Shown here: piece by piece, positions 53,175-62,699 of the stretch
Position numbering within the stretch: position 1 is the first letter of the stretch
Layout of the letters: the number at the start of each line of letters is the position of its first letter
Source of the DNA: Nocardia acidivorans NBRC 108247
GTDB lineage: Bacteria; Actinomycetota; Actinomycetes; Mycobacteriales; Mycobacteriaceae
Direction: 5' to 3'
NCBI RefSeq assembly: GCF_001625085.1
Contig: NZ_BDAW01000044.1
Location: 1-64,000 of the forward strand
DNA length: 64,000 nucleotides
Notes under the pieces: model-generated
Told to the model about the DNA's origin: nothing
Seen by the model: only the letters and a program-made list of their open reading frames with translations
The model's database searches: none
Made by a program: the position numbers and the translations under genes

Positions 53175-54154
53175 ACCGCGGCCTGATTCGACTGCTGCCC
53201 GCCGCCGTCGCGGGCGTGCTGGCCCTGGCGCTGGCCGGCTGCGCCGACGGGGACGCGCCCGCACCGCATTCCACCCGCGCACCGAGCTATGTCGAACCGC
53301 CGCTGCCCTCGGGAGCCATTACGGCACAGGCGAACGCGCCGCTGCCACCCGCCGCGGCGAACTGCGGGGATCCGACCGCGAGCCTGCGCCCGGGCGGGGG
53401 TGCGAGCACCCCGAATCTCGATGCCATTCGCGCGCGCGGGCGACTGCTCGTCGGATTGGATCCGGGAAGCAATCTCTTCAGCTTCCGCGATCCGACCACC
53501 GGTGCGCTGGCCGGATTCGATGTGGAGATCGCCCGGGAACTGGCCCGCGATCTGCTCGGCAATCCCGACTCCATCGAATACCGGATCCTGGGCTCGGCGG
53601 ACCGCGAGAAGGCGTTGCAGGAGCATACCGTCGATGTCGTGGTGAAAACCATGACCATCAATTGTGAACGGCGGCAACGGGTCACCTTCTCCACCTCGTA
53701 TCTGCAGGCGCATCAGCGGGTGCTCACCGTGCACAACTCCGGCATCGGCGGACTCGCCGATCTGGCGGGCAAACGGGTGTGCGTGGTGCGCGGCACCACC
53801 TCGCTGGATCTGATTCGCGTCCAGCAGCCCGCGGTCTCGGTTCTCACCGTGCCCAGCTGGGCGGATTGCCTGGTGGTGTTGCAGCAGCGGCAGGTCGACG
53901 CCATCAGCACCGACGACACGGTGCTGGCGGGGCTGGCGGTCCAGGATCCGGCCACCGAGGTGGTGGGGCCGAATCTGAGCACCGAGCAGTACGGCATCGG
54001 CATCTCCCAGGGCTCGGACGATCTGGTGCGCTTCGTCAACGGCACACTGGAGCGCATTCGCTCCGACGGCACCTGGAACCGCCTCTATCACCGTTGGCTG
54101 GCAACCGAACTCGGCGACGCCGCCATTCCGCCGCCGCCCAGGTACCAGGACTGA
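53171..54154 (+). CDS. glnH: glutamate/aspartate-binding lipoprotein GlnH
   Basis: The 327-residue protein has a lipoprotein signal with LALAGC (lipidated Cys24), a proline/alanine-rich linker, and a periplasmic amino-acid binding domain (SBP_bac_3). The domain shows RLLVGLDPGSNLFSFRDPTTG, LAGFDVEIAREL, VDVVVKTMTIN and a C-terminal YGIGISQGSDDL. It senses external Asp/Glu and signals through GlnX rather than feeding an ABC importer. No ABC permease genes are adjacent, in agreement with the sensing role. The glnH stop is one base before pknG. Confidence 0.94.
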   Translation: MNRGLIRLLPAAVAGVLALALAGCADGDAPAPHSTRAPSYVEPPLPSGAITAQANAPLPPAAANCGDPTASLRPGGGASTPNLDAIRARGRLLVGLDPGSNLFSFRDPTTGALAGFDVEIARELARDLLGNPDSIEYRILGSADREKALQEHTVDVVVKTMTINCERRQRVTFSTSYLQAHQRVLTVHNSGIGGLADLAGKRVCVVRGTTSLDLIRVQQPAVSVLTVPSWADCLVVLQQRQVDAISTDDTVLAGLAVQDPATEVVGPNLSTEQYGIGISQGSDDLVRFVNGTLERIRSDGTWNRLYHRWLATELGDAAIPPPPRYQD

Positions 54155-54155
54155 G

Positions 54156-56612
54156 ATGACCGATCCCGAGGAACCGGACGCCACCCGCGCCACCGAGCGG
54201 ACGGGCGATGGGGGCACCCGGACCCAGGCCACCGAACGCTTGTCGAAGGATCGGGGCGTGGCCGGACCCGCCACCCAGGCGACCGGGCATATCGCCGCGA
54301 CCGCCGCTGTCCCCGGCACGCAGGGGTTTCCGCGCACCGAGGCCACCGAACGCTTCGAGATCGGCGGCTCCGCCACACCCGAGGCCGCCGAATCGAGCGG
54401 GGCGCAGGGGGATTCGGGCGAATCCGAGGGCGAGACGCGCACACCCACCCGGCCGTCCCAGCGCACCGCGCGCATGTCCCGGCCGCGACCAGTGGTGCGG
54501 CGGCTCGGCGCGGGACTGGTGCCGATTCCCGCCGTGGAACCGGTCGATCCGGAGGCGGAGGTGCTCGCCGATCCGGTGGTGGCCGAGGGGCGCAGATTCT
54601 GCTGGCGCTGCGGGAAACCGGTCGGCCGCGCCACCGCCGCGCATCCGGCCACCACCGCGGGCACCTGTGAAACCTGCGGTGCGCCTTATGATTTCCGGCC
54701 GTCACTGCATCAGGGCGATCGGGTGGCCGGACAGTACGAGATCCAGGGCTGTATCGCGCACGGCGGACTCGGCTGGATCTATCTGGCCATCGACCGCAAT
54801 GTCAGCGACCGCTGGGTGGTGCTCAAGGGCCTGCTGCACGCCGGTGACGCCGAAGCGCAGGCGGTGGCCGTGGCGGAACGGCAATTCCTGGCCGAGGTGG
54901 TGCACCCCAGCATCGTCAAGATCCACAATTTCGTGGAACATCCGGACGCGGACGGCTCCCCCGTCGGCTACATCGTCATGGAGTACGTCGGCGGTCACTC
55001 CCTGCGCGATCTGCTCGAACAGCATGTGCGCCCGGAGCGGATGCCGGTCACCGAGGCCATCGCCTATGTACTGGAAATCCTTCCGGCACTGGACTATCTG
55101 CACTCGGTGGGACTGGCTTACAACGATCTCAAGCCGGACAACATCATGGTCACCACCGACCGGGTGGAGCTCATCGACCTGGGCGCGACCTCGCCCTTCG
55201 AGGCGTACGGAAACCTGTACGGCACCAGGGGTTTCCAAGCTCCCGAGATTCCGCGGACCGGCCCCACGGTGGCCTCGGACATCTATACGGTCGGGCGCAC
55301 CCTGGCCGTGCTCACGCTGAACATGCCGATGGAGAAGGGCGCGTACTGCGAGGGCATTCCAGCGGCGAAGGATCAGCCGGTGCTGGCCCGGCACGAGTTC
55401 TTCCACCGGCTGCTGCTGCGCGCCACCGATCCGGATCCGGACCGCCGCTTCGCCTCGGCCCGACTGCTGGGCGGTCAGCTCACCGGTGTGCTGCGCGAGA
55501 TCCTCGCGGTCGAGACCGGGAATGAACATCCGCAGCTGTCAACGCTTTTCAGTCCGCCGCGCACCAGCTTCGGCACCGAGGAGTTCGTGGCGCAGACCGA
55601 CGGCATCATCGACGGCATCAATCGCGGCACCCTGCTCGATCCGCGCGCCGTGGTGGCCGCGCTCCCGGTGCCGCTGGTCGATCCGACCGATCCCTCCGCA
55701 CCGCTGCTGGCGGGTGCGGCGCATCCCGAGGCCCGGCACGCCCTCGACGAACTGCGGCACGCCCGCCAGCGTGCGGCGGCCGAACCCGGCGGCGCGCCAG
55801 AGACTTTCGAGCTGGAGGTCACCCTCGCCGAGGCCCGCGCCCACCTGGATCTGGAGGAACCGGCCGCCGCCCGCATGCTGCTGCGCCGGCTCACCGGCAC
55901 CGAGCAGCCGCCCTCGGAGGATTGGCGCGCCGACTGGTATCTCGGTATGGCCGAACTGCTGGAGCAGGATTACGAACGCGCCTTCGCCCGCTTCGACGCC
56001 GTCCTGGAGGCCATCCCCGGCGAGATCGCACCCAAACTCGCGCTCGCCGCGACCGCGGAACTCATTCTGCAACACTGGGATTCCCCCGAACCCGAGGAGT
56101 GGCGCGCCTACGCCGAGAAGTACTACGCCACCGTCTGGCGCACCGACCGCGGCGTGGTCAGCACCGCCTTCGGCTTGGCCCGGCAACTGGCCGCGGCCGG
56201 GCGCACCGCCGATGCGGTGCACGCGCTGGACGAGGTGCCGCCCGCCTCCCGGCACTACTCCGAGGCCCGGATGACCGCGGTGCTCATGCTGCTCACCAGC
56301 GCCCCGGTCGAACAGCTCGACGAGGCCACCCTGCACGTGGCCGCGGCCCGGGTACAGGCGCTGCCACCCGGGGAGAGCCGCACGGCGCAGTTGCGCATTC
56401 TGGTGCTGGGGACCGCGCTGGGCTGGTTGCGAGCCGGGCACACCCCGAAAACCTCGGACGCCAAGATATTCGGCGCGCAGTTCAACGAACGCGAGCTGCG
56501 CCGGGGTATCGAGACCGGACTGCGCGGGCTGGCGCGCTCGGCGCCCGGGCGCACCCATCGCTACGCGCTGGTCGACCTGGCCAATGCGGTGCGCGCCAAA
56601 TCCTGGTTCTGA
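54156..56612 (+). CDS. pknG: serine/threonine protein kinase PknG
   Basis: PknG phosphorylates GarA/OdhI, which controls 2-oxoglutarate dehydrogenase and glutamate metabolism. The 818-residue protein has a Thr/Glu-rich N-terminal tail of about 110 residues with three ATER motifs. Next is a rubredoxin-like module (Cys149-x2-Cys152 and Cys171-x2-Cys174), then the kinase domain with Lys224 in VVLKGLL and Asp324 in NDLKPDN. A TPR-like helical C-terminal half follows (from about residue 500). All hallmarks of mycobacterial PknG (750 aa) are kept; the tail is longer here. It is the last gene of glnX-glnH-pknG. Confidence 0.96.
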   Translation: MTDPEEPDATRATERTGDGGTRTQATERLSKDRGVAGPATQATGHIAATAAVPGTQGFPRTEATERFEIGGSATPEAAESSGAQGDSGESEGETRTPTRPSQRTARMSRPRPVVRRLGAGLVPIPAVEPVDPEAEVLADPVVAEGRRFCWRCGKPVGRATAAHPATTAGTCETCGAPYDFRPSLHQGDRVAGQYEIQGCIAHGGLGWIYLAIDRNVSDRWVVLKGLLHAGDAEAQAVAVAERQFLAEVVHPSIVKIHNFVEHPDADGSPVGYIVMEYVGGHSLRDLLEQHVRPERMPVTEAIAYVLEILPALDYLHSVGLAYNDLKPDNIMVTTDRVELIDLGATSPFEAYGNLYGTRGFQAPEIPRTGPTVASDIYTVGRTLAVLTLNMPMEKGAYCEGIPAAKDQPVLARHEFFHRLLLRATDPDPDRRFASARLLGGQLTGVLREILAVETGNEHPQLSTLFSPPRTSFGTEEFVAQTDGIIDGINRGTLLDPRAVVAALPVPLVDPTDPSAPLLAGAAHPEARHALDELRHARQRAAAEPGGAPETFELEVTLAEARAHLDLEEPAAARMLLRRLTGTEQPPSEDWRADWYLGMAELLEQDYERAFARFDAVLEAIPGEIAPKLALAATAELILQHWDSPEPEEWRAYAEKYYATVWRTDRGVVSTAFGLARQLAAAGRTADAVHALDEVPPASRHYSEARMTAVLMLLTSAPVEQLDEATLHVAAARVQALPPGESRTAQLRILVLGTALGWLRAGHTPKTSDAKIFGAQFNERELRRGIETGLRGLARSAPGRTHRYALVDLANAVRAKSWF

Positions 56613-56801
56613 CACCGGAAATACCCGTGCCGCAGCTGTCCTTCGGGGGCAGCCGAGAGGTAGCAGGAACTGGCGAGGGACGGTCAGTACCTACCGCAGC
56701 TGTGCGTATGCGACACGGGTTCCGGGGTCCCTTCGGGAGTGGATCCGGGGACCACTCTCGCAGCGCCTCCGTGATGTTTTCATGAAGCCGCGCGGTGCGG
56801 T

Positions 56802-57998
56802 TCACCCCACCAGGCGGGCGGCCGCGCGGGCGATGGCGAGCTCCTCATTGGTGGGCACCACCAGCACCGCGACCTCCGCGTCGTCCGGCGAGATGTACCG
56901 CGCCGAGCGATCTTTGGCGGTATTGCGCGCCGGATCGACCCGAATGCCGAAGCGCTCCAACTCGGCCAGCGCCGCCGCCCGGACCCGGGCGTCGTTCTCG
57001 CCCACACCGGCGGTGAAGGTGATGGCGTCCACCCGGCCCAGTTCCACCAGATACGCGCCGATATAGCGGCGCAGGCGGTGGATGTAGACGTCGAAGGCCA
57101 GCCGCGCCGCGGCGTCACCGGTGTCGATGAGACGGCCGAGTTCGCGGAAATCGTTCACCCCGGCCAGGCCCTTGATACCGGACTGCCGGTTCAGCAGAGC
57201 ATCCACATCGTTCACATCCATATCCGCGGTACGGATCAGATGGAAGATGATGCCGGGATCCAGATCACCGGAGCGGGTTCCCATGACCAGACCCTCCAGC
57301 GGGGTCAGGCCCATGGTGGTGTCCACCGCCTTACCGCCGCGAATGGCGGAGGCCGACGCGCCGTTGCCCAGGTGCAGCACGATCTGATTCAGCTCCGCGG
57401 GCTCCCGGCCCAGGAATTCCGCGACCTGTCCGGAGACGTACTGGTGCGAGGTGCCGTGGAAGCCGTAGCGCCGGACACCGTGCGCGGCGGCGACTTTCGC
57501 GTCGATGGCGTAGGTCTTGGCGGCCGCGGGCAGACCGTGGAAGAAGGCGGTGTCGAAGACCGCCACCTGCGGCACACCCGGTAGCAGTTCGCGGGCGCTC
57601 TCGATACCCACCACATTGGCCGGATTGTGCAGTGGCGCGAGCGCGGACAGCTGCGAGATGGCCTCGAGCACCTCATCGGTGACGAGGGTGGGCTCGTAGA
57701 ACACCTCGCCGCCGTGCACCACTCGATGCCCGACCGCGCGCAGGCCCGCCTCGGCCAGATCGTGGCCGCTCTCGGCGAAGAGGTCGAAGACCAGGCGCAG
57801 TCCGGTGGCGTGATCGGGCACCTCGCCGTCGTGCTCGAAAGTCCTTCCCTCACTCTGGTGTTCGATACTGGGCGAGCCCTCGGCGACGGGTTCGCCGATC
57901 CGCTGCACCACCCCGGCCGCGACCACCCGCGCCGAATCCGGATCCAGCAGCTGGTATTTGATCGACGACGACCCGGAGTTGATCACCAGGACATTCAT
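56802..57998 (-). CDS. ackA: acetate kinase
   Basis: AckA interconverts acetyl phosphate and acetate with ATP formation. The 398-residue ASKHA-fold enzyme shows VLVINSGSSSIKYQL at the N-terminus, GHRVVHGG, AVFDTAFF, GTSHQYV, HLGNGASASAIRGGK (catalytic-site His and Asn), DTTMGLTPLEGLVMGTRSGD-type phosphate loop and FTAGVGEN. Its ATG overlaps the pta stop by four bases. The fgd-pta-ackA order is that of M. tuberculosis. Confidence 0.97.
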   Translation of the reverse strand: MNVLVINSGSSSIKYQLLDPDSARVVAAGVVQRIGEPVAEGSPSIEHQSEGRTFEHDGEVPDHATGLRLVFDLFAESGHDLAEAGLRAVGHRVVHGGEVFYEPTLVTDEVLEAISQLSALAPLHNPANVVGIESARELLPGVPQVAVFDTAFFHGLPAAAKTYAIDAKVAAAHGVRRYGFHGTSHQYVSGQVAEFLGREPAELNQIVLHLGNGASASAIRGGKAVDTTMGLTPLEGLVMGTRSGDLDPGIIFHLIRTADMDVNDVDALLNRQSGIKGLAGVNDFRELGRLIDTGDAAARLAFDVYIHRLRRYIGAYLVELGRVDAITFTAGVGENDARVRAAALAELERFGIRVDPARNTAKDRSARYISPDDAEVAVLVVPTNEELAIARAAARLVG

Positions 57999-60079
57999 TT
58001 CGCTGTCTCCTGCTGTGCCTGAATCGCGGTGATGGCAACGGTATTGACGATATCGGCGACCAGCGCACCCCGGGACAGATCGTTCACCGGCTTGCGCAGG
58101 CCCTGCAGCACCGGGCCGATGGCCACGGCCCCTGCGCTGCGCTGCACCGCCTTATAGGTGTTGTTCCCGGTATTGAGGTCCGGGAAGATGAAGACCGTCG
58201 CCTGCCCGGCCACCGCCGAATCCGGCAGTTTGGTGCGCGCCACCGTCGGCTCGATGGCGGCGTCGTACTGGATCGGGCCCTCCACCAGCAGTTCGGGCTC
58301 CCGCTCGTGCACGAGTTTGGTTGCGGTGCGCACCTTCTCGACATCCGCGCCGGAGCCGGACTCACCGGTCGAGTAGGACAGCATGGCCACCCGCGGATCG
58401 ATGCCGAACTGGGCGGCGGTGCGCGCGGACGAGATGGCGATATCGGCCAACTGCTCCGAGGTCGGATCGGGGACCACCGCGCAGTCGCCGTAGGCCAGCA
58501 CCCGATCCGCCAGGCACATGAGGAAGACGCTGGAGACGGTGGAGACGCCCGGCATGGTCTTGATGATCTCGAACGAGGGCCGGATGGTGTGCGCGGTGGT
58601 GTGCGCGGCCCCCGACACCATGCCGTCGGCGACGCCCATATGCACCATCATGGTGCCGAAATACGAGATGTCACCGAGGTATTCGCGGGCGCGATCCACC
58701 GTCATGCCCTTGTGCGCGCGCAGCCGGGCGTACTCCTGCGCGAATTCGTCGCGCAGCGGACAGGTCCTGGGATCGAGCACCTCGGCGGCCTCGATATCCA
58801 CCCCGAGTTCGGCGGCGCGACCGCGCACGGCGGCCTCGTCGCCGAGGATGGTGAGATCGGCGATCTTGCGTTGCAGCACGCGTCCGGCGGCGCGCAGAAT
58901 GCGGTCGTCATCGCCCTCGGGGAGCACGATGCGCTTGCGATCGGAGCGGGCGCGTTCGATGAGCTGATACTCGAACATCTGCGGTGTCACGATATTCGGA
59001 ATCGGAATCTCGATCTGCTGCAACAGCTCTCGCGCGTCCACCCGCTCCTCCATGAGCGCGAGCGCGGTATCGACCTTGCGGATGCTGGAGAGCGAGACCC
59101 GGCCGCGGGTGCGGGCGGCGGCCTTGGCGGTGGCGAAGGTGCCCAGGGTGGTCGACAGGATCGGCAGCTTGGGCTTGAGCCCGGCCATCAGCCGGGCGAT
59201 CGACGGCGCGGGCTGCATATCGCCGTTCATGATGATGCCCGCCAGCGATGGAAAGCCCTCCGCCTCATGGGCGTTCACCAGCGCGAGCAGTACGTCCGAG
59301 CGGTCACCGGGGGTGATGACGGCGACGCCGTCGGTGAGCCGCTCCAGAATGTGCTCGGTGGTCATCCCGCCGATGATCACGGTGAGCGCCTCGCGCTGCA
59401 GCAATTCCGGGTCGCCGCTGTAGATTTCGCCGTCGATGGCCTGGCACAGCTCCTCCATGGTGGGGGCCTGCAACAGCGGCACCTCGGGCAGCGTCCAGGA
59501 CGGCACCGCGGCCGCCCGCGCCAGCGCGGCGGTATCGGCCTCGATCTGATCGGGATCACAGCGGTTGGCGATCACCGCGACGAGTTTGGCGTGCTCGGCC
59601 ACCAATTCGGTGCGGCACAACTCCACCAGCTGCGCCAATTCGTCCGGGGTGCGCTCGGCGCCGCGCACCACGAGCAATACGGGCGCACCGAGATTCACCG
59701 CGATGCGGGCATTGAAGCGCAATTCGCTCGGGCTGGCGACATCGGTGTAATCACTGCCCAGGATGAGCACGGCATCGCACTGTTTGGCCATGGCGTGATA
59801 CCGCATGACGATCTCGCTGATGGCGGCGTCCGGATCGGCGTGCACCTGTTCGTAGGTGACGCCGATCGACTGGTCGTAATCGTCGTCGGCGGTGGAGTGC
59901 TCGAGGAGTAGTTCCAGGATGTAATCGCGTTCGGTCGCCGAGCGGGTGATGGGCCGGAACACCCCGACTCGCGGCGTCGTCGCGGCGAGCGCCTGCAGCA
60001 CGCCCAGAGCCACGGTCGACTTGCCGGTGTCGCCCTCGGGCGACGCGATGTACACACTGGAAACCGGTGAGGCAGCCAT
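57995..60079 (-). CDS. pta: phosphate acetyltransferase (long form)
   Basis: Pta converts acetyl-CoA and phosphate to acetyl phosphate. The 694-residue long form has an N-terminal P-loop dethiobiotin-synthase-like domain (SPEGDTGKSTVALG), a central DRTGG domain, and the C-terminal catalytic PTA_PTB domain from about residue 370. That domain has RKRIVLPEGDDDRIL, MVHMGVADGMVSGAAHTTA, STGESGSGAD and FPDLNTGNNTYKAVQR. The catalytic residues lie in the C-terminal half. It precedes ackA with overlapping start and stop codons. Confidence 0.97.
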   Translation of the reverse strand: MAASPVSSVYIASPEGDTGKSTVALGVLQALAATTPRVGVFRPITRSATERDYILELLLEHSTADDDYDQSIGVTYEQVHADPDAAISEIVMRYHAMAKQCDAVLILGSDYTDVASPSELRFNARIAVNLGAPVLLVVRGAERTPDELAQLVELCRTELVAEHAKLVAVIANRCDPDQIEADTAALARAAAVPSWTLPEVPLLQAPTMEELCQAIDGEIYSGDPELLQREALTVIIGGMTTEHILERLTDGVAVITPGDRSDVLLALVNAHEAEGFPSLAGIIMNGDMQPAPSIARLMAGLKPKLPILSTTLGTFATAKAAARTRGRVSLSSIRKVDTALALMEERVDARELLQQIEIPIPNIVTPQMFEYQLIERARSDRKRIVLPEGDDDRILRAAGRVLQRKIADLTILGDEAAVRGRAAELGVDIEAAEVLDPRTCPLRDEFAQEYARLRAHKGMTVDRAREYLGDISYFGTMMVHMGVADGMVSGAAHTTAHTIRPSFEIIKTMPGVSTVSSVFLMCLADRVLAYGDCAVVPDPTSEQLADIAISSARTAAQFGIDPRVAMLSYSTGESGSGADVEKVRTATKLVHEREPELLVEGPIQYDAAIEPTVARTKLPDSAVAGQATVFIFPDLNTGNNTYKAVQRSAGAVAIGPVLQGLRKPVNDLSRGALVADIVNTVAITAIQAQQETAK

Positions 60080-60168
60080 GGATCAGAGACTACCGACCGT
60101 TAAGTGTGGATTTACGGGGTGCGGCGCCGACGTGCCGAACATCATGCGCACCGCACCCCGGGAGCGAA

Positions 60169-61176
60169 CTACAGCGCGCGCAGGCGCGGGGCCAGATCCC
60201 GCTGGAACAGCTCGAGGAAGCGCAACTGATCGTGGCCGGGGGCGTGGAAGACCAGGTGATTCAGGCCCGCGTCCAGGTACGGCTGAATCAACTCCACGGC
60301 CTGGTCCGGATCACTGGCGACAATCCAGCGCTTGGCGATCTGCTCGATCGGCAGCGCGTCCGCGGCGGCCTCCATCTCGATCGGATCGTGAATCGAGTGC
60401 TTCTGCTCGGCGGTCAGCGAGAGCGGGGCCCAGAAGCGCGTATTCTCCAGCGCCAGTTCGGGATCGGTGTCGTAGGAGATCTTGATCTCGATCATCCGGT
60501 CGATGTCCTCGACGGTGCGGCCGACCTTGGCCGCACCCTCGGCGACCGCGGGCATGAGCTTGTCGGTGTACAGGTCCATACCCTTGCCCGAGGTGCAGAT
60601 GAAACCGTCGCCCGCGCGCCCCGCGTACCGCGCCACCAGCGGGCCGCCCGCGGCGATGTACACCGGGATGCCGCCCTTGGGCACGTCGTAGATGGAGGCG
60701 CCGACGGTCCGGTAGTACTCGCCGTCGAAGTCGACGCGATCACCGGTCCACAGCGCGCGCATCAGATCCACCGATTCGCGCAGGCGCGCGAAACGCTCCT
60801 TGAACTCCGGCCATTCGCCCTGATACCCGGTGGCGATCTCGTTCAGCGCCTCACCGGAGCCGACGCCCAGCATGACCCGATCCGGGTACAGGCAGCCCAT
60901 GGTGGCGAAGGCCTGCGCGATCACGGCGGGGTTGTAGCGGAAGGTGGGGGTCAGCACCGAGGTGCCGAGCATGATGCGCTCGGTGCGCTCGCCCACCGCG
61001 GCCATCCAGGCGAGCGAGAACGGGGCGTGCCCGCCATTGTGCCGCCACGGCTGGAAGTGATCGCTCACCGTCGCGCTGTCCATACCGTGCTGTTCGGCCG
61101 CGACCGCGATCTCCACCAGTTCCCTGGGGCCGAACTGCTCCGCCGACGCCTTGTATCCGAGCTTGAGGTCCTTCAC
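60169..61176 (-). CDS. fgd: F420-dependent glucose-6-phosphate dehydrogenase
   Basis: Fgd oxidises glucose 6-phosphate to 6-phosphogluconolactone with coenzyme F420, the main source of F420H2 in mycobacteria and Nocardia. The 335-residue luciferase-fold enzyme shows KLGYKASAEQFGPREL, active-site His40 in TVSDHFQPWRH, GSGEALNEIATG with the catalytic glutamate, and PIEQIAKRWIVASDPD. It is close to full-length Fgd1 (336 aa). The GTG at 61176 follows AGGAG at seven bases. It lies upstream of pta-ackA, 89 bp away, on the same strand. Confidence 0.96.
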   Translation of the reverse strand: MKDLKLGYKASAEQFGPRELVEIAVAAEQHGMDSATVSDHFQPWRHNGGHAPFSLAWMAAVGERTERIMLGTSVLTPTFRYNPAVIAQAFATMGCLYPDRVMLGVGSGEALNEIATGYQGEWPEFKERFARLRESVDLMRALWTGDRVDFDGEYYRTVGASIYDVPKGGIPVYIAAGGPLVARYAGRAGDGFICTSGKGMDLYTDKLMPAVAEGAAKVGRTVEDIDRMIEIKISYDTDPELALENTRFWAPLSLTAEQKHSIHDPIEMEAAADALPIEQIAKRWIVASDPDQAVELIQPYLDAGLNHLVFHAPGHDQLRFLELFQRDLAPRLRAL

Positions 61177-61406
61177 CGCGCCACTCCTGTCGCCTTGTTG
61201 CGCTTGGTTCGTGCGAGCCAACCTCCCGCACCACCGTCCGGACATGTGCCCGATTCACGGCCTGCTTCGCACCCTAGTCAGCGCTGTGGCGGGGGTCGCA
61301 CCCACATCGGCGAACCGGGATGTGACCGCTGGTATTCCGGAACCGGCGATCGGGTTGACGCCGTACGAACCGACCAGATGGTAGGACGAATTCGCCCCGC
61401 TGCCAC

Positions 61407-61420
61407 CGAACCCGGGTTCG
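61407..61420. promoter_or_regulatory. 14-bp palindrome CGAACCCGGGTTCG
   Basis: This perfect palindrome lies 18 bp before the GTG of the HAD gene, in the 262-bp region that diverges to fgd. It may be an operator for the HAD gene or for both. The rest of that intergenic region shows no gene. Confidence 0.35.
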
Positions 61421-61438
61421 ATAGCGGACAATTGCCTC

Positions 61439-62239
61439 GTGACCTCTATCGAAGAACCGATCCTGTCCTACTTGACCGACATGGACGGCGTCCTCGTGCA
61501 CGAGAACCACATGGTGCCGGGCGCGGACCAATTCCTGGCTGAACTGCGCGACAACGACATCCCGTTTCTGGTGCTGACCAACAACTCGATCTACACCGCC
61601 CGCGACCTCCAGGCGCGCCTGCGGCACACCGGACTCGACATCCCGGTCGAATCCATCTGGACCTCCGCGCTGGCCACCGCCGACTTCCTCAAGGATCAGC
61701 GCCCCAATGGAACCGCCTATGTCGTAGGCGAATCCGGGCTCACCACCGCCCTGCACGAAATCGGTTACGTCCTCACCGACAGCGAACCGGACTATGTCGT
61801 GCTCGGTGAGACGCGCACCTATTCGTTCGAGGCCATCACCACCGCCATTCGGCTCATCTCGGCGGGCGCGCGCTTCATCGCCACCAATCCCGATCCGACC
61901 GGACCCTCGCGCGAGGGCATCCTCCCGGCCACCGGATCGGTCGCGGCGCTCATCACCCGCGCCACCGGTAAGGAGCCCTACTACGTGGGCAAGCCGAATC
62001 CGCTCATGATGCGATCGGCGCTGCGGCGGATCGGCGCGCACTCGCAGTCCACCGTCATGATCGGCGACCGGATGGACACCGATGTCATCTCCGGTTTGGA
62101 GGCGGGCATGCGCACGATTCTGGTGACCACCGGCATCTCCACCCAGGCCACCGTCGAGCAGTATCCGTACCGCCCGACCGCCATCCTGCGCTCGGTCGCC
62201 GAACTGGTCGGCAAGACCAAGTCCCCGTTCGACCTCTGA
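61439..62239 (+). CDS. HAD-IIA-family sugar-phosphatase-like hydrolase (NagD type)
   Basis: The 266-residue protein has the HAD motifs DMDGVL (Asp14, Asp16), LTNNS and the C-terminal KPNPLMMRSAL with GDRMDTD, so it should be a magnesium-dependent phosphatase of small sugar phosphates or nucleotides. The cap is of the C2 (NagD) type. The GTG start has no Shine-Dalgarno. ACAATT lies a few bases upstream, so the message may be leaderless. The substrate is unknown; a link to glucose 6-phosphate metabolism through fgd is only positional. Confidence 0.9.
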   Translation: MTSIEEPILSYLTDMDGVLVHENHMVPGADQFLAELRDNDIPFLVLTNNSIYTARDLQARLRHTGLDIPVESIWTSALATADFLKDQRPNGTAYVVGESGLTTALHEIGYVLTDSEPDYVVLGETRTYSFEAITTAIRLISAGARFIATNPDPTGPSREGILPATGSVAALITRATGKEPYYVGKPNPLMMRSALRRIGAHSQSTVMIGDRMDTDVISGLEAGMRTILVTTGISTQATVEQYPYRPTAILRSVAELVGKTKSPFDL

Positions 62240-62252
62240 AAGTACTTGCGGG

Positions 62253-62699
62253 TTACTCGGATTCGAGGACCTCGAGCGCGGCCGACAGGGCCGTGAGCGC
62301 ATCCACGATCCGGGTGAACCGCTCGATCCCCAGCTCGGCGGTGAGCCGGGCGGCCAGCTTCGAATGCTGCGGGTTGATACGCCGGACCGCGTCGTGACCC
62401 TCCGGCGTGATGGCGACGAGTTTGGCGCGCTTGTGCAGCGGGTTCGGCCGGTACTCGGCGAAACCCTTGTCCACCAGCAGATCCGCGATGCGCTGCACGC
62501 TCTGCCGGGTGATGCCCATCTCCCGGGCGATCCCCGCCACCGGCAGCGGTTCGTGCAGCACCGCGCCCAGCACCTGCCACCAGGCGGCGGTGATGCCCGC
62601 CGGTTTGGCCAATTCCTCGGCGATGGTGAGGAATTGGCCGTTCAGCTTGAACGAGGTGATGGCCGCCGCGCTGAAGAGCTCCGATTCGCTTCGGCTCAT
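62253..62699 (-). CDS. MarR-family transcriptional regulator
   Basis: The 148-residue regulator has the winged helix-turn-helix of MarR (GITRQSVQRIADLLVDKG, then EYRPNPLHKRAKLVAITPEG). Its ATG overlaps the stop of the DJ-1 gene by four bases, so both are made from one message. The double palindrome in front of that gene is the probable operator for it, giving autoregulation. The inducer is unknown. Confidence 0.9.
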   Translation of the reverse strand: MSRSESELFSAAAITSFKLNGQFLTIAEELAKPAGITAAWWQVLGAVLHEPLPVAGIAREMGITRQSVQRIADLLVDKGFAEYRPNPLHKRAKLVAITPEGHDAVRRINPQHSKLAARLTAELGIERFTRIVDALTALSAALEVLESE

